NCBI GenBank assembly: GCA_001782805.1
Contig: MFPT01000003.1
Coordinates: 54,356-118,355 of the forward strand
Origin: Candidatus Magasanikbacteria bacterium RIFCSPHIGHO2_01_FULL_41_23
Lineage (GTDB): Bacteria; Patescibacteria; ABY1; Magasanikbacterales; UBA922
DNA: 64,000 nt
Direction: 5' to 3'
In this document: in pieces, positions 8,845 through 17,900 of the stretch
Layout of the letters: every line of letters begins with the position of its first letter
Numbering within the stretch: position 1 is the stretch's first letter
The notes under the pieces: model-generated
Told to the model about the DNA's origin: nothing
The model's input: only the letters and a program-made list of their open reading frames with translations
The model's database searches: none
Program-made: the position numbers and the translations under genes

Positions 8845-9606
8845 ATGTATGTTTATTTATATGATCAGTTTCTTAAAGAGAAGCGCTTTTCCGAAGCGCT
8901 TAAATCCGTTGAAACCAGATTGACAGATTACGGTATCGCTGGTAGGATATTGCGGTTACAACATTTTACTTCGGCCGAGAGTATTATTACTGATTCCGTG
9001 CAAAAAGGCGCCAAAACAATTGTGGTTGTTGGCAATGACGAAACATTTGCCAAAGTATTGTCGCGTGGCGCGGCTTATCCGGTTTTGTACGGTTTTATTC
9101 CAATTGGACCAAAAAATTCCATTGCGAATGTGCTGGGAATTCCCAGCACGGAAGAAGCCGCGGATATTTTGGCGCGTCGGCGCAAAGTGTATTTGGATGT
9201 TGGCTGGTTTAATAATCGGTATTTTATTTCCCAGCTTCATATTCCGCCACATCCAATTGTCGTGGAATATGATGAACGGTTTAAAGTTTCAAGCACGAGC
9301 CAAAAAATGGAATTGGTGGTGTGTAATTTGCAACCGTATTTTTGGCAAAATCAAGGCAAGCATATGGTTGTTCATCCGCAAGATGGAAAATTGGAAGCAT
9401 TTTTGCGGCCGATCAAAAAAACCAGTTGGTTTAAACGTGAAGAGTACGAAGATCCGAGTATTTTTCCATTTGAAGAAATGGTAGTCTCTAGTACAACTCC
9501 GTTCGCCGTAGAAGCTGATGGCAAAACATCCAAGGAAATTAAAATTACCATCAAGTTGGCCAAGAATCGGATTGAGATGATTGTGGGGAAGGAACGAAAA
9601 TTTTAA
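8845..9606 (+). CDS. Diacylglycerol kinase catalytic domain-like protein
   Basis: 253 aa. The N-terminal half has the LCB5/DAG-kinase fold: after a helix-strand unit comes TIVVVGNDETFAKVLS (about residues 60-75), in the position of the GGDGT-x-NE nucleotide loop, and YGFIPIGPKNSIANVLGIP, matching the G-x-P-x-GTGND-x-A-x-x-LGIP segment. The GGDGT loop is altered to GNDET, so substrate or activity may differ. The second half is a beta-rich lid domain ending in IKLAKNRIEMIVGKE. No signal peptide. Probably co-transcribed with the bactofilin gene; tRNA-Leu follows 10 nt later. Lipid kinase function is inferred from fold only. Confidence 0.7.
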   Translation: MYVYLYDQFLKEKRFSEALKSVETRLTDYGIAGRILRLQHFTSAESIITDSVQKGAKTIVVVGNDETFAKVLSRGAAYPVLYGFIPIGPKNSIANVLGIPSTEEAADILARRRKVYLDVGWFNNRYFISQLHIPPHPIVVEYDERFKVSSTSQKMELVVCNLQPYFWQNQGKHMVVHPQDGKLEAFLRPIKKTSWFKREEYEDPSIFPFEEMVVSSTTPFAVEADGKTSKEIKITIKLAKNRIEMIVGKERKF

Positions 9607-9615
9607 AATTAAAAA

Positions 9616-9698
9616 GCGCGGGTGGCGTAATGGTAGCCGCACTACCTTGAGGTGGTAGCGTCCGCAAGGGCATGGAAGTTCGACTCTTCTCCCGCGCA
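9616..9698 (+). tRNA. tRNA-Leu (GAG)
   Basis: The cloverleaf can be drawn by hand: acceptor GCGCGGG (9616-9622) with CCCGCGC (9691-9697) and discriminator A; anticodon stem CTACC/GGTAG with loop TTGAGGT, anticodon GAG, reading CUC and CUU; a long class II variable arm; T-loop TTCGACT. CCA is not encoded. Confidence 0.93.
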
Positions 9699-9715
9699 CA
9701 ACAAATAGGAAAATT

Positions 9716-11134
9716 TTAAAGTTCAAACGCTCCACTATCACACCTCATTTTTGGTCTAAAGTATCCTCGTTGATCTTGAAAAAGCAGTTTGTCCAAATAA
9801 TCAAAACAGCCGTATTTATTTCCGGCATCTTTGGCCGGACTGGTTGGCGCTAGCCGATGTGTTTTGGTGGGACCACCATTAAATTCCAGTGGAAATAATA
9901 ATGGATTGGTATTTATTTTGTCGCCGCTAATAGGAGTAAAACAACTGTTATCGGAAATCACATTATTTCCATCGGATTTAATTGAATAAATGCAATTTTT
10001 ACCTTCGCTCGCAATAATGCTATTTTTTATTTTAAAATCAGTGCCGGGAACATTCACTACAAAAAATGTGTGTCCCACTGAAACTCCGGCCGCATCTGAA
10101 TTTGCTATCGTCGGTATCTTTACTGTATTTTTTGCCACGGTCACATTGGCCAAATAGGTTTTGGAATATGCTCCGGCATAGATTGCTCCGCCATGAGCAA
10201 AGACAAAACTTTCCGCATTAGTGTAACCATACGACGTTGCTTCATTTCCGCTAATCGTACTATTCGTGATATAGAATTTACTGGAAGATTCCAAATACAT
10301 TCCCGCTCCTTGCGCTTTGCCATACAATGTTTTTTCTTGCAATGTGGTTTCCACTTTGTTGCCATAAATGCTGGAACCTTCAATATCTGTCCGAATAATC
10401 GCCGTGCTGTATATGCCACCACCACGCGCGTTGGCCGATCCTTTACTTATTTTTGAACTGGTAAACGCGTAATTATTGAATATGGTTGAATTGAGAATTG
10501 TTAGTTTGTTGGCATTATAAATTCCCGCTCCTTGCGCCTCCACATCTTTTCCTTTGATGATCAAACCGTTGCGTGGTCCGATTTCCGAATTAATTAAGTA
10601 AAGCGATGCCGTGCTCCCATTATAAATTCCCGCGCCGCGAATCGTGGTGTTTTTGTCCAGGCTGTTTTGCTCTATATTATTCTGATAGATTTTGACCGCG
10701 AACAATTCCAATATGCCTTGATTATGGATTCCCGCGCCTTGCAGTGTTGACGAAGCGGATAAATAACCGTTCGTGATACGCAGATTATTTATTACGACAT
10801 GAGCATTTTTGGCAATGGCAAAAATTCGACCGGTTTTTTGGGCATCAATAATGGCCGTGCCGTTTATCGTCATATCAACGTTGGTATCAGGCGAATCATT
10901 TCCCTTTATCAATAATTCGCCGACAAGATTTATTTTTTCAATTGTGGGAGAAATGGTGATAACATCAGTTTCGTTGTTGGTATTTGCGACTTCAATAGCG
11001 CCACGCAATGTACAGGTCTCAGTGCACAAATCTGTGTCCCCGCTATCATTTACTAGAAATATTTTGGCCGCGGTATTTTGAACAAGAAAAAAATTGACAA
11101 TAAAAAATATTAGGGCTGAAAAAATCAGTCTCAT
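9716..11134 (-). CDS. Exported right-handed beta-helix protein with CSLREAI-type N-terminus
   Basis: 472 aa with a clear signal peptide (FSALIFFIVNFFLVQNTAA, about residues 5-23). Just after it LCTETCTLRGAIEVANT matches the CSLREAI motif found at the N-terminus of many secreted parallel beta-helix proteins. The middle shows repeated rungs such as GAGIHNQGILELF, GAGIYNGSTASLY, GAGIYNANKLTIL, GGGIYSTAI and GGAIYAG. The C-terminus (FNGGPTKTHRLAPTSPAKDA and RCDSGAFEL) matches the choice-of-anchor Q end of such proteins. It is probably a surface-exposed adhesin or polysaccharide-binding protein. It is transcribed toward tRNA-Leu and away from the ATPase. Its leader holds a terminator-like hairpin (11159-11195). 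Confidence 0.88.
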   Translation of the reverse strand: MRLIFSALIFFIVNFFLVQNTAAKIFLVNDSGDTDLCTETCTLRGAIEVANTNNETDVITISPTIEKINLVGELLIKGNDSPDTNVDMTINGTAIIDAQKTGRIFAIAKNAHVVINNLRITNGYLSASSTLQGAGIHNQGILELFAVKIYQNNIEQNSLDKNTTIRGAGIYNGSTASLYLINSEIGPRNGLIIKGKDVEAQGAGIYNANKLTILNSTIFNNYAFTSSKISKGSANARGGGIYSTAIIRTDIEGSSIYGNKVETTLQEKTLYGKAQGAGMYLESSSKFYITNSTISGNEATSYGYTNAESFVFAHGGAIYAGAYSKTYLANVTVAKNTVKIPTIANSDAAGVSVGHTFFVVNVPGTDFKIKNSIIASEGKNCIYSIKSDGNNVISDNSCFTPISGDKINTNPLLFPLEFNGGPTKTHRLAPTSPAKDAGNKYGCFDYLDKLLFQDQRGYFRPKMRCDSGAFEL

Positions 11135-11158
11135 ATAAAGAAATTTAAATAGTTAAAT

Positions 11159-11195
11159 AAAAAAAAACTTTTTGTGCGCAAAAACACAAAAAGTT
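11159..11195 (-). terminator. Terminator-like hairpin in the 5' leader of the beta-helix gene
   Basis: AACTTTTTGTG (11166-11176) and CACAAAAAGTT (11185-11195) are perfect 11-bp complements. Read on the minus strand, the stem is followed by a run of U (from the A-run at 11159-11165). It lies between the promoter (11222-11250) and the ATG (11134), so it would act as an attenuator rather than end an upstream gene; no minus-strand gene lies upstream. Confidence 0.6.
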
Positions 11196-11221
11196 CAGGA
11201 GGATTCTTTAGCAATGAATGT

Positions 11222-11250
11222 ATTATAATTAAAAATTTTAATGAAGTCAA
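11222..11250 (-). promoter_or_regulatory. Promoter of the beta-helix protein gene
   Basis: Minus strand TTGACT (11250-11245), 17-bp spacer, TATAAT (11227-11222). It predicts a leader of about 80 nt that contains the hairpin at 11166-11195. Confidence 0.7.
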
Positions 11251-11284
11251 TAGACTTGAATAGAACAGGTTAGGGATGTTTAAT

Positions 11285-11312
11285 TTGACACATTTTCTAA
11301 ATTTGGTATAAT
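11285..11312 (+). promoter_or_regulatory. Promoter of the DUF4143 ATPase gene
   Basis: Consensus TTGACA (11285-11290), 16-bp spacer, TATAAT (11307-11312), 42 bp before the ATG. Confidence 0.75.
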
Positions 11313-11313
11313 T

Positions 11314-11353
11314 TAGTCAGTTAATTGACCATATTTAAACTAATTTAGTCAAT
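11314..11353. promoter_or_regulatory. Possible operator downstream of the ATPase promoter
   Basis: GTCAGTTAATTGAC (11316-11329) is a 12/14 palindrome and overlaps the expected start point. The half-site TTTAGTCA occurs twice (just after the -10 box and again before the ATG). The arrangement suits repressor binding or autoregulation, but no regulator is identified. Confidence 0.3.
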
Positions 11354-12484
11354 ATGTATATTCCACAAAAACAATTGGAAAATCTGTCTCGTTATGTTAA
11401 GCCGGGTAAAGCCGTAGTGATTTTTGGTCCTCGCCGTACCGGAAAAACAACCTTAGTAAAGAAATTTTTAGCAAATTATTCCGCTAAATATTTATTTGTT
11501 ACCGGTGAGGATATTAATATACGGGAATATTTGAGCAGTGAATCGATCGAGAAATTAAAAAGTTTTATTGGTAGTAATAAGCTTGTGGTCATTGACGAGG
11601 CACAAAAAATTCCGCAAATAGGTTTGAATATAAAACTAATTATTGATCATCTGCCTGAAGTCGCAGTGATTGCGACCGGTTCATCAGCGTTTGATCTTGC
11701 TCGCAATTTGGGTGAACCTCTCACTGGTAGAAAGTATACGCTTAAGCAATATCCACTGGCGCAACTAGAGATAGCCCAAATTGAAAATCTGGCAGAAACA
11801 AATGCGCACTTAGAAGACAGGCTCATATATGGTTCATATCCCGAAGTGGTCATCGAGTCTGGAAGAGAAGAGCGACAAATATACCTCAAAGATATTGTAC
11901 AATCATATTTGTATAAAGATATTCTTGAGCTGGATGGTTTGCGTTATGCTCATAAAATAGTTCAATTATTACAGCTTCTAGCCTTTCAAATTGGAAAAGA
12001 AGTCTCCTATTCCGAATTAGCCACACAGCTTGGGTTCAGCAAAAATACCGTGGAAAAATATCTTGACCTTTTGGAAAAGAATTTTGTGGTCTATCGTCTG
12101 ACCGGCTTTAGCCGTAATTTGCGTAAAGAATTACGCAAAAGTCATCGCTATTATTTTTATGATAATGGTATACGCAACGCGCTCATTAATAATTTTAATA
12201 CCATTAGCGTGCGCGACGATATCGGTATGCTGTGGGAAAATTATCTAATTAGTGAACGTCTAAAGAAACAAGAATATCACGGCTTATTGAGTAATAATTA
12301 TTTTTGGCGCACGTATGATCAACAAGAAATTGATTTCATTGAAGAAAGAGCAGGTAAACTTTTTGGCTATGAGATGAAATGGAAGTTTAAAAAAGTGAAA
12401 CCGCCAAAATCGTGGTTGGATGCATACCCTAATTCTGAATTTGTGATAATTTCTCCTGAAAATTATTTGGATTTTATTACATAG
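11354..12484 (+). CDS. AAA-type ATPase with C-terminal DUF4143
   Basis: 376 aa. Walker A VIFGPRRTGKTTLVKKF (about residues 22-38) and Walker B LVVIDEAQKIPQIG (about 77-90) define a P-loop ATPase; IATGSSAFDLARNLGEPLTG is the sensor segment usual in this family. The second half is DUF4143: YLYKDILELDGLR, a winged-helix-like ELATQLGFSKNTVEKYLDLL, then YRLTGFSRNLRKELRKSHRY and YFYDNGIRNAL. Such proteins are common, often patchily distributed, and their role is unsettled; an old suggestion is a toxin or DNA-related activity. Strong own promoter with a possible operator. It sits between exported-protein genes but is itself cytosolic. Confidence 0.88.
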   Translation: MYIPQKQLENLSRYVKPGKAVVIFGPRRTGKTTLVKKFLANYSAKYLFVTGEDINIREYLSSESIEKLKSFIGSNKLVVIDEAQKIPQIGLNIKLIIDHLPEVAVIATGSSAFDLARNLGEPLTGRKYTLKQYPLAQLEIAQIENLAETNAHLEDRLIYGSYPEVVIESGREERQIYLKDIVQSYLYKDILELDGLRYAHKIVQLLQLLAFQIGKEVSYSELATQLGFSKNTVEKYLDLLEKNFVVYRLTGFSRNLRKELRKSHRYYFYDNGIRNALINNFNTISVRDDIGMLWENYLISERLKKQEYHGLLSNNYFWRTYDQQEIDFIEERAGKLFGYEMKWKFKKVKPPKSWLDAYPNSEFVIISPENYLDFIT

Positions 12485-12495
12485 TTTGTTATACT
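12467..12495 (+). promoter_or_regulatory. Promoter of the SBBP-repeat protein gene
   Basis: TTGGAT (12467-12472), 17-bp spacer, TATACT (12490-12495). It overlaps the end of the ATPase gene, and the ATG follows at 12529. Confidence 0.55.
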
Positions 12496-12528
12496 CCCAT
12501 CCACATTAATCTCCTCATTTAATTCCCT

Positions 12529-14838
12529 ATGACGCTCATAAAGCCATTGATTACCACCACCCTTTTAATGGGCAGTATCGTGACTTTTTTTTCTCACGTT
12601 AATTCACCCGTTGTTACTAATGAAACCATTACGAAAAAAACAGCGAATGAAATAAAAGTCGCTCCTTTTTTTATTGCCAATAACGGCCAAATTGATGATG
12701 ATGTCCATTTTTATGTCAAAGGAAGTCAACATTCTTTCTTTCTAAAAGAGAGTGGAGAAGCAGTTACTCGCAGTATTTATAAAGAAGATAAAAAAGAAAA
12801 TTCCGATTCTGTTTTACCCGGAGTGGAAACTGCAAATGCCCAAACCGTTCGCGAAGTAGGATTTACTCAAACATTTATTGGAGCAAACAGAGGAGTATTG
12901 CCAAAGGCAGGAGAACGAGCGATTCCGATTCTTAATTTCTTTACTGGCAACAAAAAAACAACCGAAGTTCCCACGTATAATGATTTTACCTATAAAAATC
13001 TGTATGATGGAATTGATTTGACCTATCGGGTATCCAAGGAAAACAAAGTTAAATACGATTTGATTGTTGGGGCAGGAGTTGATCCCCGCAACATTGTGAT
13101 GCAGTTTGCCGGTGTGCAAGATTTGTTTGTTGATTTTGAAGGTAATTTGCAGATGAAAACCCCTGCCCAGACATTTACCCAGCACAAACCCTACGTGTAC
13201 CAGTTGGTTAATGGTGTTGAGCAAGCTGTCGCGGGATCTTATAAAGTCAATATAAGCAATAATACCGTCAGTTTTGCTCTCGGTAATTACAATCTCGGTC
13301 TTCCACTTATTATCGATCCGGTCTTGGATCAGTTGGGTGCAAGTACGTTGTATGGAGGGTCTGGTGCAGATAGTATAAATAGTCTTGTTCGAAACAGTTC
13401 AGATCAAATTTATGTGACAGGTTCCACAGATGATAGCACTACTGATTTGCCGGTCATTTCCGGAGGATATGACATCTCTCACAATGGCGGTAATGATGCA
13501 TTTGTTGCTCGGTTTGATAATAATCTGGAAGATCTCACGTATGCTACTTATATTGGTGGATCTAGTAGTGAATATGGTGAGGATATTGCGCTTGATACTA
13601 ACGGAAAGGTAGTTATGGTTGGGCATACAAATAGTGGAGCATCATATCCAACAACCGCTGGATCATATTCAAGTTCCTCCGCTGGTGGTTTTAATATCCT
13701 TGTTTCGCGATTTTCCGCCAATTTAGCTGACCTCGAAGCATCTTCCCGATTTGGAGGAAGTGAGACCGATACTGCCTATGGATTATATATTAACAGTAGT
13801 AATATAATCTATATTTTAGGCAGCACTGGCAGCTCCAACTTTCCGGAAGTTAATGGAAATTACCAAAGCTCGTATGGAGGAGGCGAAGGAGATGTATTTG
13901 TAGCAAAGTTACCAAGTGATTTAACCTCTCTTGAATCTACCTATCTGGGTGGCGCGGCTGGTGACTATATTTATAGCGGGAATGCTCCACTTGTAGCAGA
14001 TAGCAGTGGTAATATTTATGTTGGTGGTTACACTTTTTCAAGTGATTTTCCCACAACCGGCAGTGCCTACGATACTACATTTAGTGGTTCGAATTATGAG
14101 GCCTTTATTAGTAAGTTCTCATCTGATTTAACATCTCTTTCCGCTTCCACTTATTTTGGGTCTACCGGTGTTAGTCGGGTTGTAGATTTAATTTTCGATT
14201 CAAATGGTGCTCTATATGCATCTATAGTAGTTGTTGGTACTGTGTCAACAACTCCAGATGTACTGCAGACAGATGCGTCAAAAGGATACATCGGCAAGTT
14301 TACGTCTAATTTACAGACACTAAGTGTTGGCACCTATTTTGGTGGTGCTGGTGTAAATGTTTACCCGCGAACAATGACACTAGACAGCAGCGATAACGTT
14401 TATATTGCTGGAATTGTCTCTAGCACTATTTTCGCCACTACATCCGGCGCCTATGATACGTCGTATAATGGTGGTGCCTACGATGGTTTTGTTTCAAAAA
14501 TAACCGCTAATTTGCAGACATTATCCGAATCAACGTACATTGGAGGTAGTGGAGAGGATTATATACTTGCTATAGCATTAAATGTGGATCAGGACAATGT
14601 GTTTGTAGCAGGATATTCCGATGATTCCACTACTGATTACCCCACAACAGGAGATGCGTATGATACCACACATAATGGACTTGCGGATGGGTTTATAACT
14701 ATTTTTGGAGCAATAGGAGGTATACAGGGCGGTGGTGGCGGAAGCAGTGTTCCGGAGTTTTCAACCTACATATATCTGATAACTTTGTTCTGGTGCGGGT
14801 ATCTGTTGTTCAAAAAATTTAACCCGCAATTTGTCTAG
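12529..14838 (+). CDS. Exported SBBP beta-propeller protein with PEF-type C-terminal sorting tail
   Basis: 769 aa. The N-terminus is a signal peptide or anchor (LITTTLLMGSIVTFFSHV). Residues about 40-260 match the DUF7948-type domain that precedes SBBP repeats: PFFIANNGQIDDDVHFYVKG, LYDGIDLTYRVSKENKVKYD and VGAGVDPRNIVMQFAGV. Then come about eight SBBP (beta-propeller) repeats with the signature STYLGG or STYIGG, GDA-x-D and DSSGNIYVGGY-like segments. After a Gly/Ser linker the C-terminus (741-769) is VPEFSTYIYLITLFW..., a hydrophobic helix, then KKF: the tripartite motif-TM-basic layout of exosortase/archaeosortase targets (PEF-CTERM-like). An exosortase-like gene lies 3.5 kb downstream. Predicted surface or envelope-attached protein. 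Confidence 0.85.
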   Translation: MTLIKPLITTTLLMGSIVTFFSHVNSPVVTNETITKKTANEIKVAPFFIANNGQIDDDVHFYVKGSQHSFFLKESGEAVTRSIYKEDKKENSDSVLPGVETANAQTVREVGFTQTFIGANRGVLPKAGERAIPILNFFTGNKKTTEVPTYNDFTYKNLYDGIDLTYRVSKENKVKYDLIVGAGVDPRNIVMQFAGVQDLFVDFEGNLQMKTPAQTFTQHKPYVYQLVNGVEQAVAGSYKVNISNNTVSFALGNYNLGLPLIIDPVLDQLGASTLYGGSGADSINSLVRNSSDQIYVTGSTDDSTTDLPVISGGYDISHNGGNDAFVARFDNNLEDLTYATYIGGSSSEYGEDIALDTNGKVVMVGHTNSGASYPTTAGSYSSSSAGGFNILVSRFSANLADLEASSRFGGSETDTAYGLYINSSNIIYILGSTGSSNFPEVNGNYQSSYGGGEGDVFVAKLPSDLTSLESTYLGGAAGDYIYSGNAPLVADSSGNIYVGGYTFSSDFPTTGSAYDTTFSGSNYEAFISKFSSDLTSLSASTYFGSTGVSRVVDLIFDSNGALYASIVVVGTVSTTPDVLQTDASKGYIGKFTSNLQTLSVGTYFGGAGVNVYPRTMTLDSSDNVYIAGIVSSTIFATTSGAYDTSYNGGAYDGFVSKITANLQTLSESTYIGGSGEDYILAIALNVDQDNVFVAGYSDDSTTDYPTTGDAYDTTHNGLADGFITIFGAIGGIQGGGGGSSVPEFSTYIYLITLFWCGYLLFKKFNPQFV

Positions 14839-14934
14839 CTTGACACATACACGTTTTTCCTGCTAGGTTTCCTTTGTTCGTTATACCATAAATCACTTAT
14901 TCCTCGGGGCTCAACTTCGAGGTAATTCATCAAT

Positions 14935-17900
14935 ATGAAACGAAGTTTTTTTCTTAGACCTCTTCTGGTTATTTTTTTGGTTTTCGTCAGCCTAGCACCC
15001 AGTGGAACACTACTGGCCGGCAATGGTTTGGAAAATCAGACCGGATTCGACCAATACGAACAGGGCAAGATATTGGTAAAATTTTCTTCTGATCTTGGTC
15101 TTGATTTGTTGGAAGGGGATTCGGCGGAAAAACGAATAAGAGGAGGAAAGCTACTATTTGTTGGAAATACCAAGCACAAACGCGATGCCAACTCTATTTT
15201 GAATAATCAATGGATAGAATCCATTGAGCCATTTTTCAAAGGTGCTCATTATTCAGCGCGCTTGATCAGGGCAAAAGATGGAACAATGACTTTGCAAGAG
15301 ATAGAAAAAACGCGTATCAATACTCTGCGACAAGCTCGCAATTTGGTTCCTTTGCCTGTCGCGCAGACCGTTACTACGTTGTCCAATATTTACCAAATTA
15401 CTTTGCGTGCCGATAAATTTCAAAATACAAAACGATTCGTAGATTTTCTGTCGGCACAGCCATACATTGAATTCGCGGAACAGCTCGATCTTCCCACATT
15501 GGGAATTTCTACCGTGCCAAATGATCCGCTGTATCCGGATCAATGGACACATAATAACACTGCTTTTAATGATGGTACGCCCGGAGCTGATATCAATACA
15601 CAAGAAGCTTGGGATACTGCCACCGGCACTTCCACAGTAATCGTAGCCGTTCTTGACAGCGGTATTACTCCACATAGTGAATTTTCCGATCGTTTGCTCG
15701 ATGGTACTGCATACTATGGCGACACTACGGACAAAGGTAAAAATGATATTTCCAATTCATCTCCCGATGGTCATGGTACGCAGGTCGCGGGCATCATAGG
15801 CGCGGAAGGTAACAATGGTCAGGGACTCGCTGGAATATGTTGGAGCTGTAAAATGATTCCAATTCGCATTGTTGATTCAGGTGGATCAGGTAGCAAATTC
15901 AATCTTGCTGCCGGTATTGGCGACGCGGTATCCATGGGCGCGGATGTCATAAACATGAGTATCGGTTATTCAAACGGTACAGCCACTCTGCAAGCCGCGG
16001 TACAAAATGCGTTCGCGGCAGGTGTTACCATGGTCGCGTCGAGAGGTAATTATAATTTCAGCAATCCTCAATTCAGTTCAAATGTCGCGCCGGTATTTCC
16101 CGCCAGTTATCCGGAAGTAATATCCGTGGGTGGCTTGAGTCCTTGCGATCAGCGTAAATCAGCTTCTTCATGCGACGGGGAAAATTGGTTCGAGAGTATG
16201 TACGCGGACACCTTATCAATTTTGGCTCCGGGAACAAAAGTTGATACTACGAGCAAAAATGGTGGCTATGTGAATAATTTTAACGGTACCTCAGCCTCGG
16301 CTCCGGAAGTCAGTGGTGTAGTAGCCCTCATGTTATCTGTCAATCCTACGCTTACTCCTACGCAAGTAAGACAAGTTTTAGAGAGTACCGCGGTTGATCT
16401 CGGATCTGCCGGATATGATTCTGAACATGGATACGGAAAAGTAAATGCCGAGGCTGCAGTGTTAGCGGCGCAAGCATTGTTGCCTGTTTCCGCGCCCACA
16501 TTGCTGGCCCAATGGAATTTTGATGAGCAAACATGGAATGGCGCGAACGCGGTTACAGATAGCGTAAACGCAAATCATGCCACTGCCTTTGGTGGAGCGT
16601 ATCCTACCAGTAGTCCGGAAGTGGCGAGTGGTACAGCCGCTGTATTTGATGGAATTGATGATTATATAAAGACGCCGATTGTGTTTACCTCGCAAGGCGC
16701 GTTGAGTATCAGCGCGTGGTACAAAACAAATAATATCGGCAAAGATCGTATGGCAGTTGTGGGAGGCAATGCCGGCGGACGATTTGAAATGTATGTGCAT
16801 CAGGGTAAGCCCGGATGTCGTGTCTGGAAAAATGGAGAAAAATCAATATACGCGACAGAGCAATTTACAGGTGACTGGCATCATGTGGTATGTGTCCAAG
16901 ATTACAGTGTCGGACAGACTCGGCTATATGTTGATGGCATACTGCGCGCAACGACGGCAAGCGCTTCAGATAGCGGAGGTGGATATTGGCATATAGGTCG
17001 TTCAGGATCAGCTTTGGCTTCGTCGTTTCAGGGTATGATTGATCGTGTTGGCATGTACAGCCAGACACTTGATGACGCGGATGTGCAAACTTTGTACACA
17101 CAACAAAATATCTACAGTCCTGTGGCGCAAACAGACACTTCTCTACTTGGTGAATGGAAATTTGAACAATCCGCATGGACAAGCGCCACAGGTCAAGTGA
17201 TTGATTCCAGTTCAAACAATAATCACGCGACAGCGCAAGGCGGGATACAGCCAAGTACCGTCGCAGGTGTTCAAAATACCGCGGCGAATTTTGATGGAAT
17301 CAATGACGCCATTCTCACCCCTGTATCTTTTTCCAATGCGAATGATCTAACCATTTCCGCGTGGTACAAGACAGACAACGCGTCACAACAGCGTATGACG
17401 CTTATGGGCGGTAACACCGGCGGGCGCTTTGAAATGTATGTACATCAAGGCAAGCCCGGATGTCGCGTGTGGGATACGGCTGACCGCTCCATTTACGCGC
17501 CACAAGCATCAGTAGGTATATGGACTCATGTGGCTTGTATTCAGCGCTATGGCGCCTCTCCTTCGACAGAGTTGTATGTAAACGGCGTATTCATTACTTC
17601 CACTCCACGCAGTTCTGTCGCGGCCGGAGGCGCGTGGTATATCGGTCGTTCCGGTTCAAGCATCGCTAACTATTTTAATGGTACCATAGACCATCCCATC
17701 ATACGCGCCCGTGCTATAAGCTCTGCCGAAATAACCGCATTATATAATAGTACAATCGTCGATTATCCTATAGTTACTTTTGATCCTGCATTGACCGCAT
17801 GGTACAAATTCAATGAAACCGCTTGGACCGGTCAAATGGGGGATGTCTTTGACGCTACGGGGAAAAATCCGGCTCAATCAAAAAATGGAGTTTCGCAGAC

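Noticed and set aside
9289..9741. Minus-strand ORF crossing tRNA-Leu and the DAG-kinase-like gene
   Set aside because: Overlaps a certain tRNA and a plus-strand gene with clear fold motifs.
12814..13224. 136-aa minus-strand ORF in the SBBP gene
   Set aside because: Antisense to a clearly domain-structured exported protein, no supporting signals.
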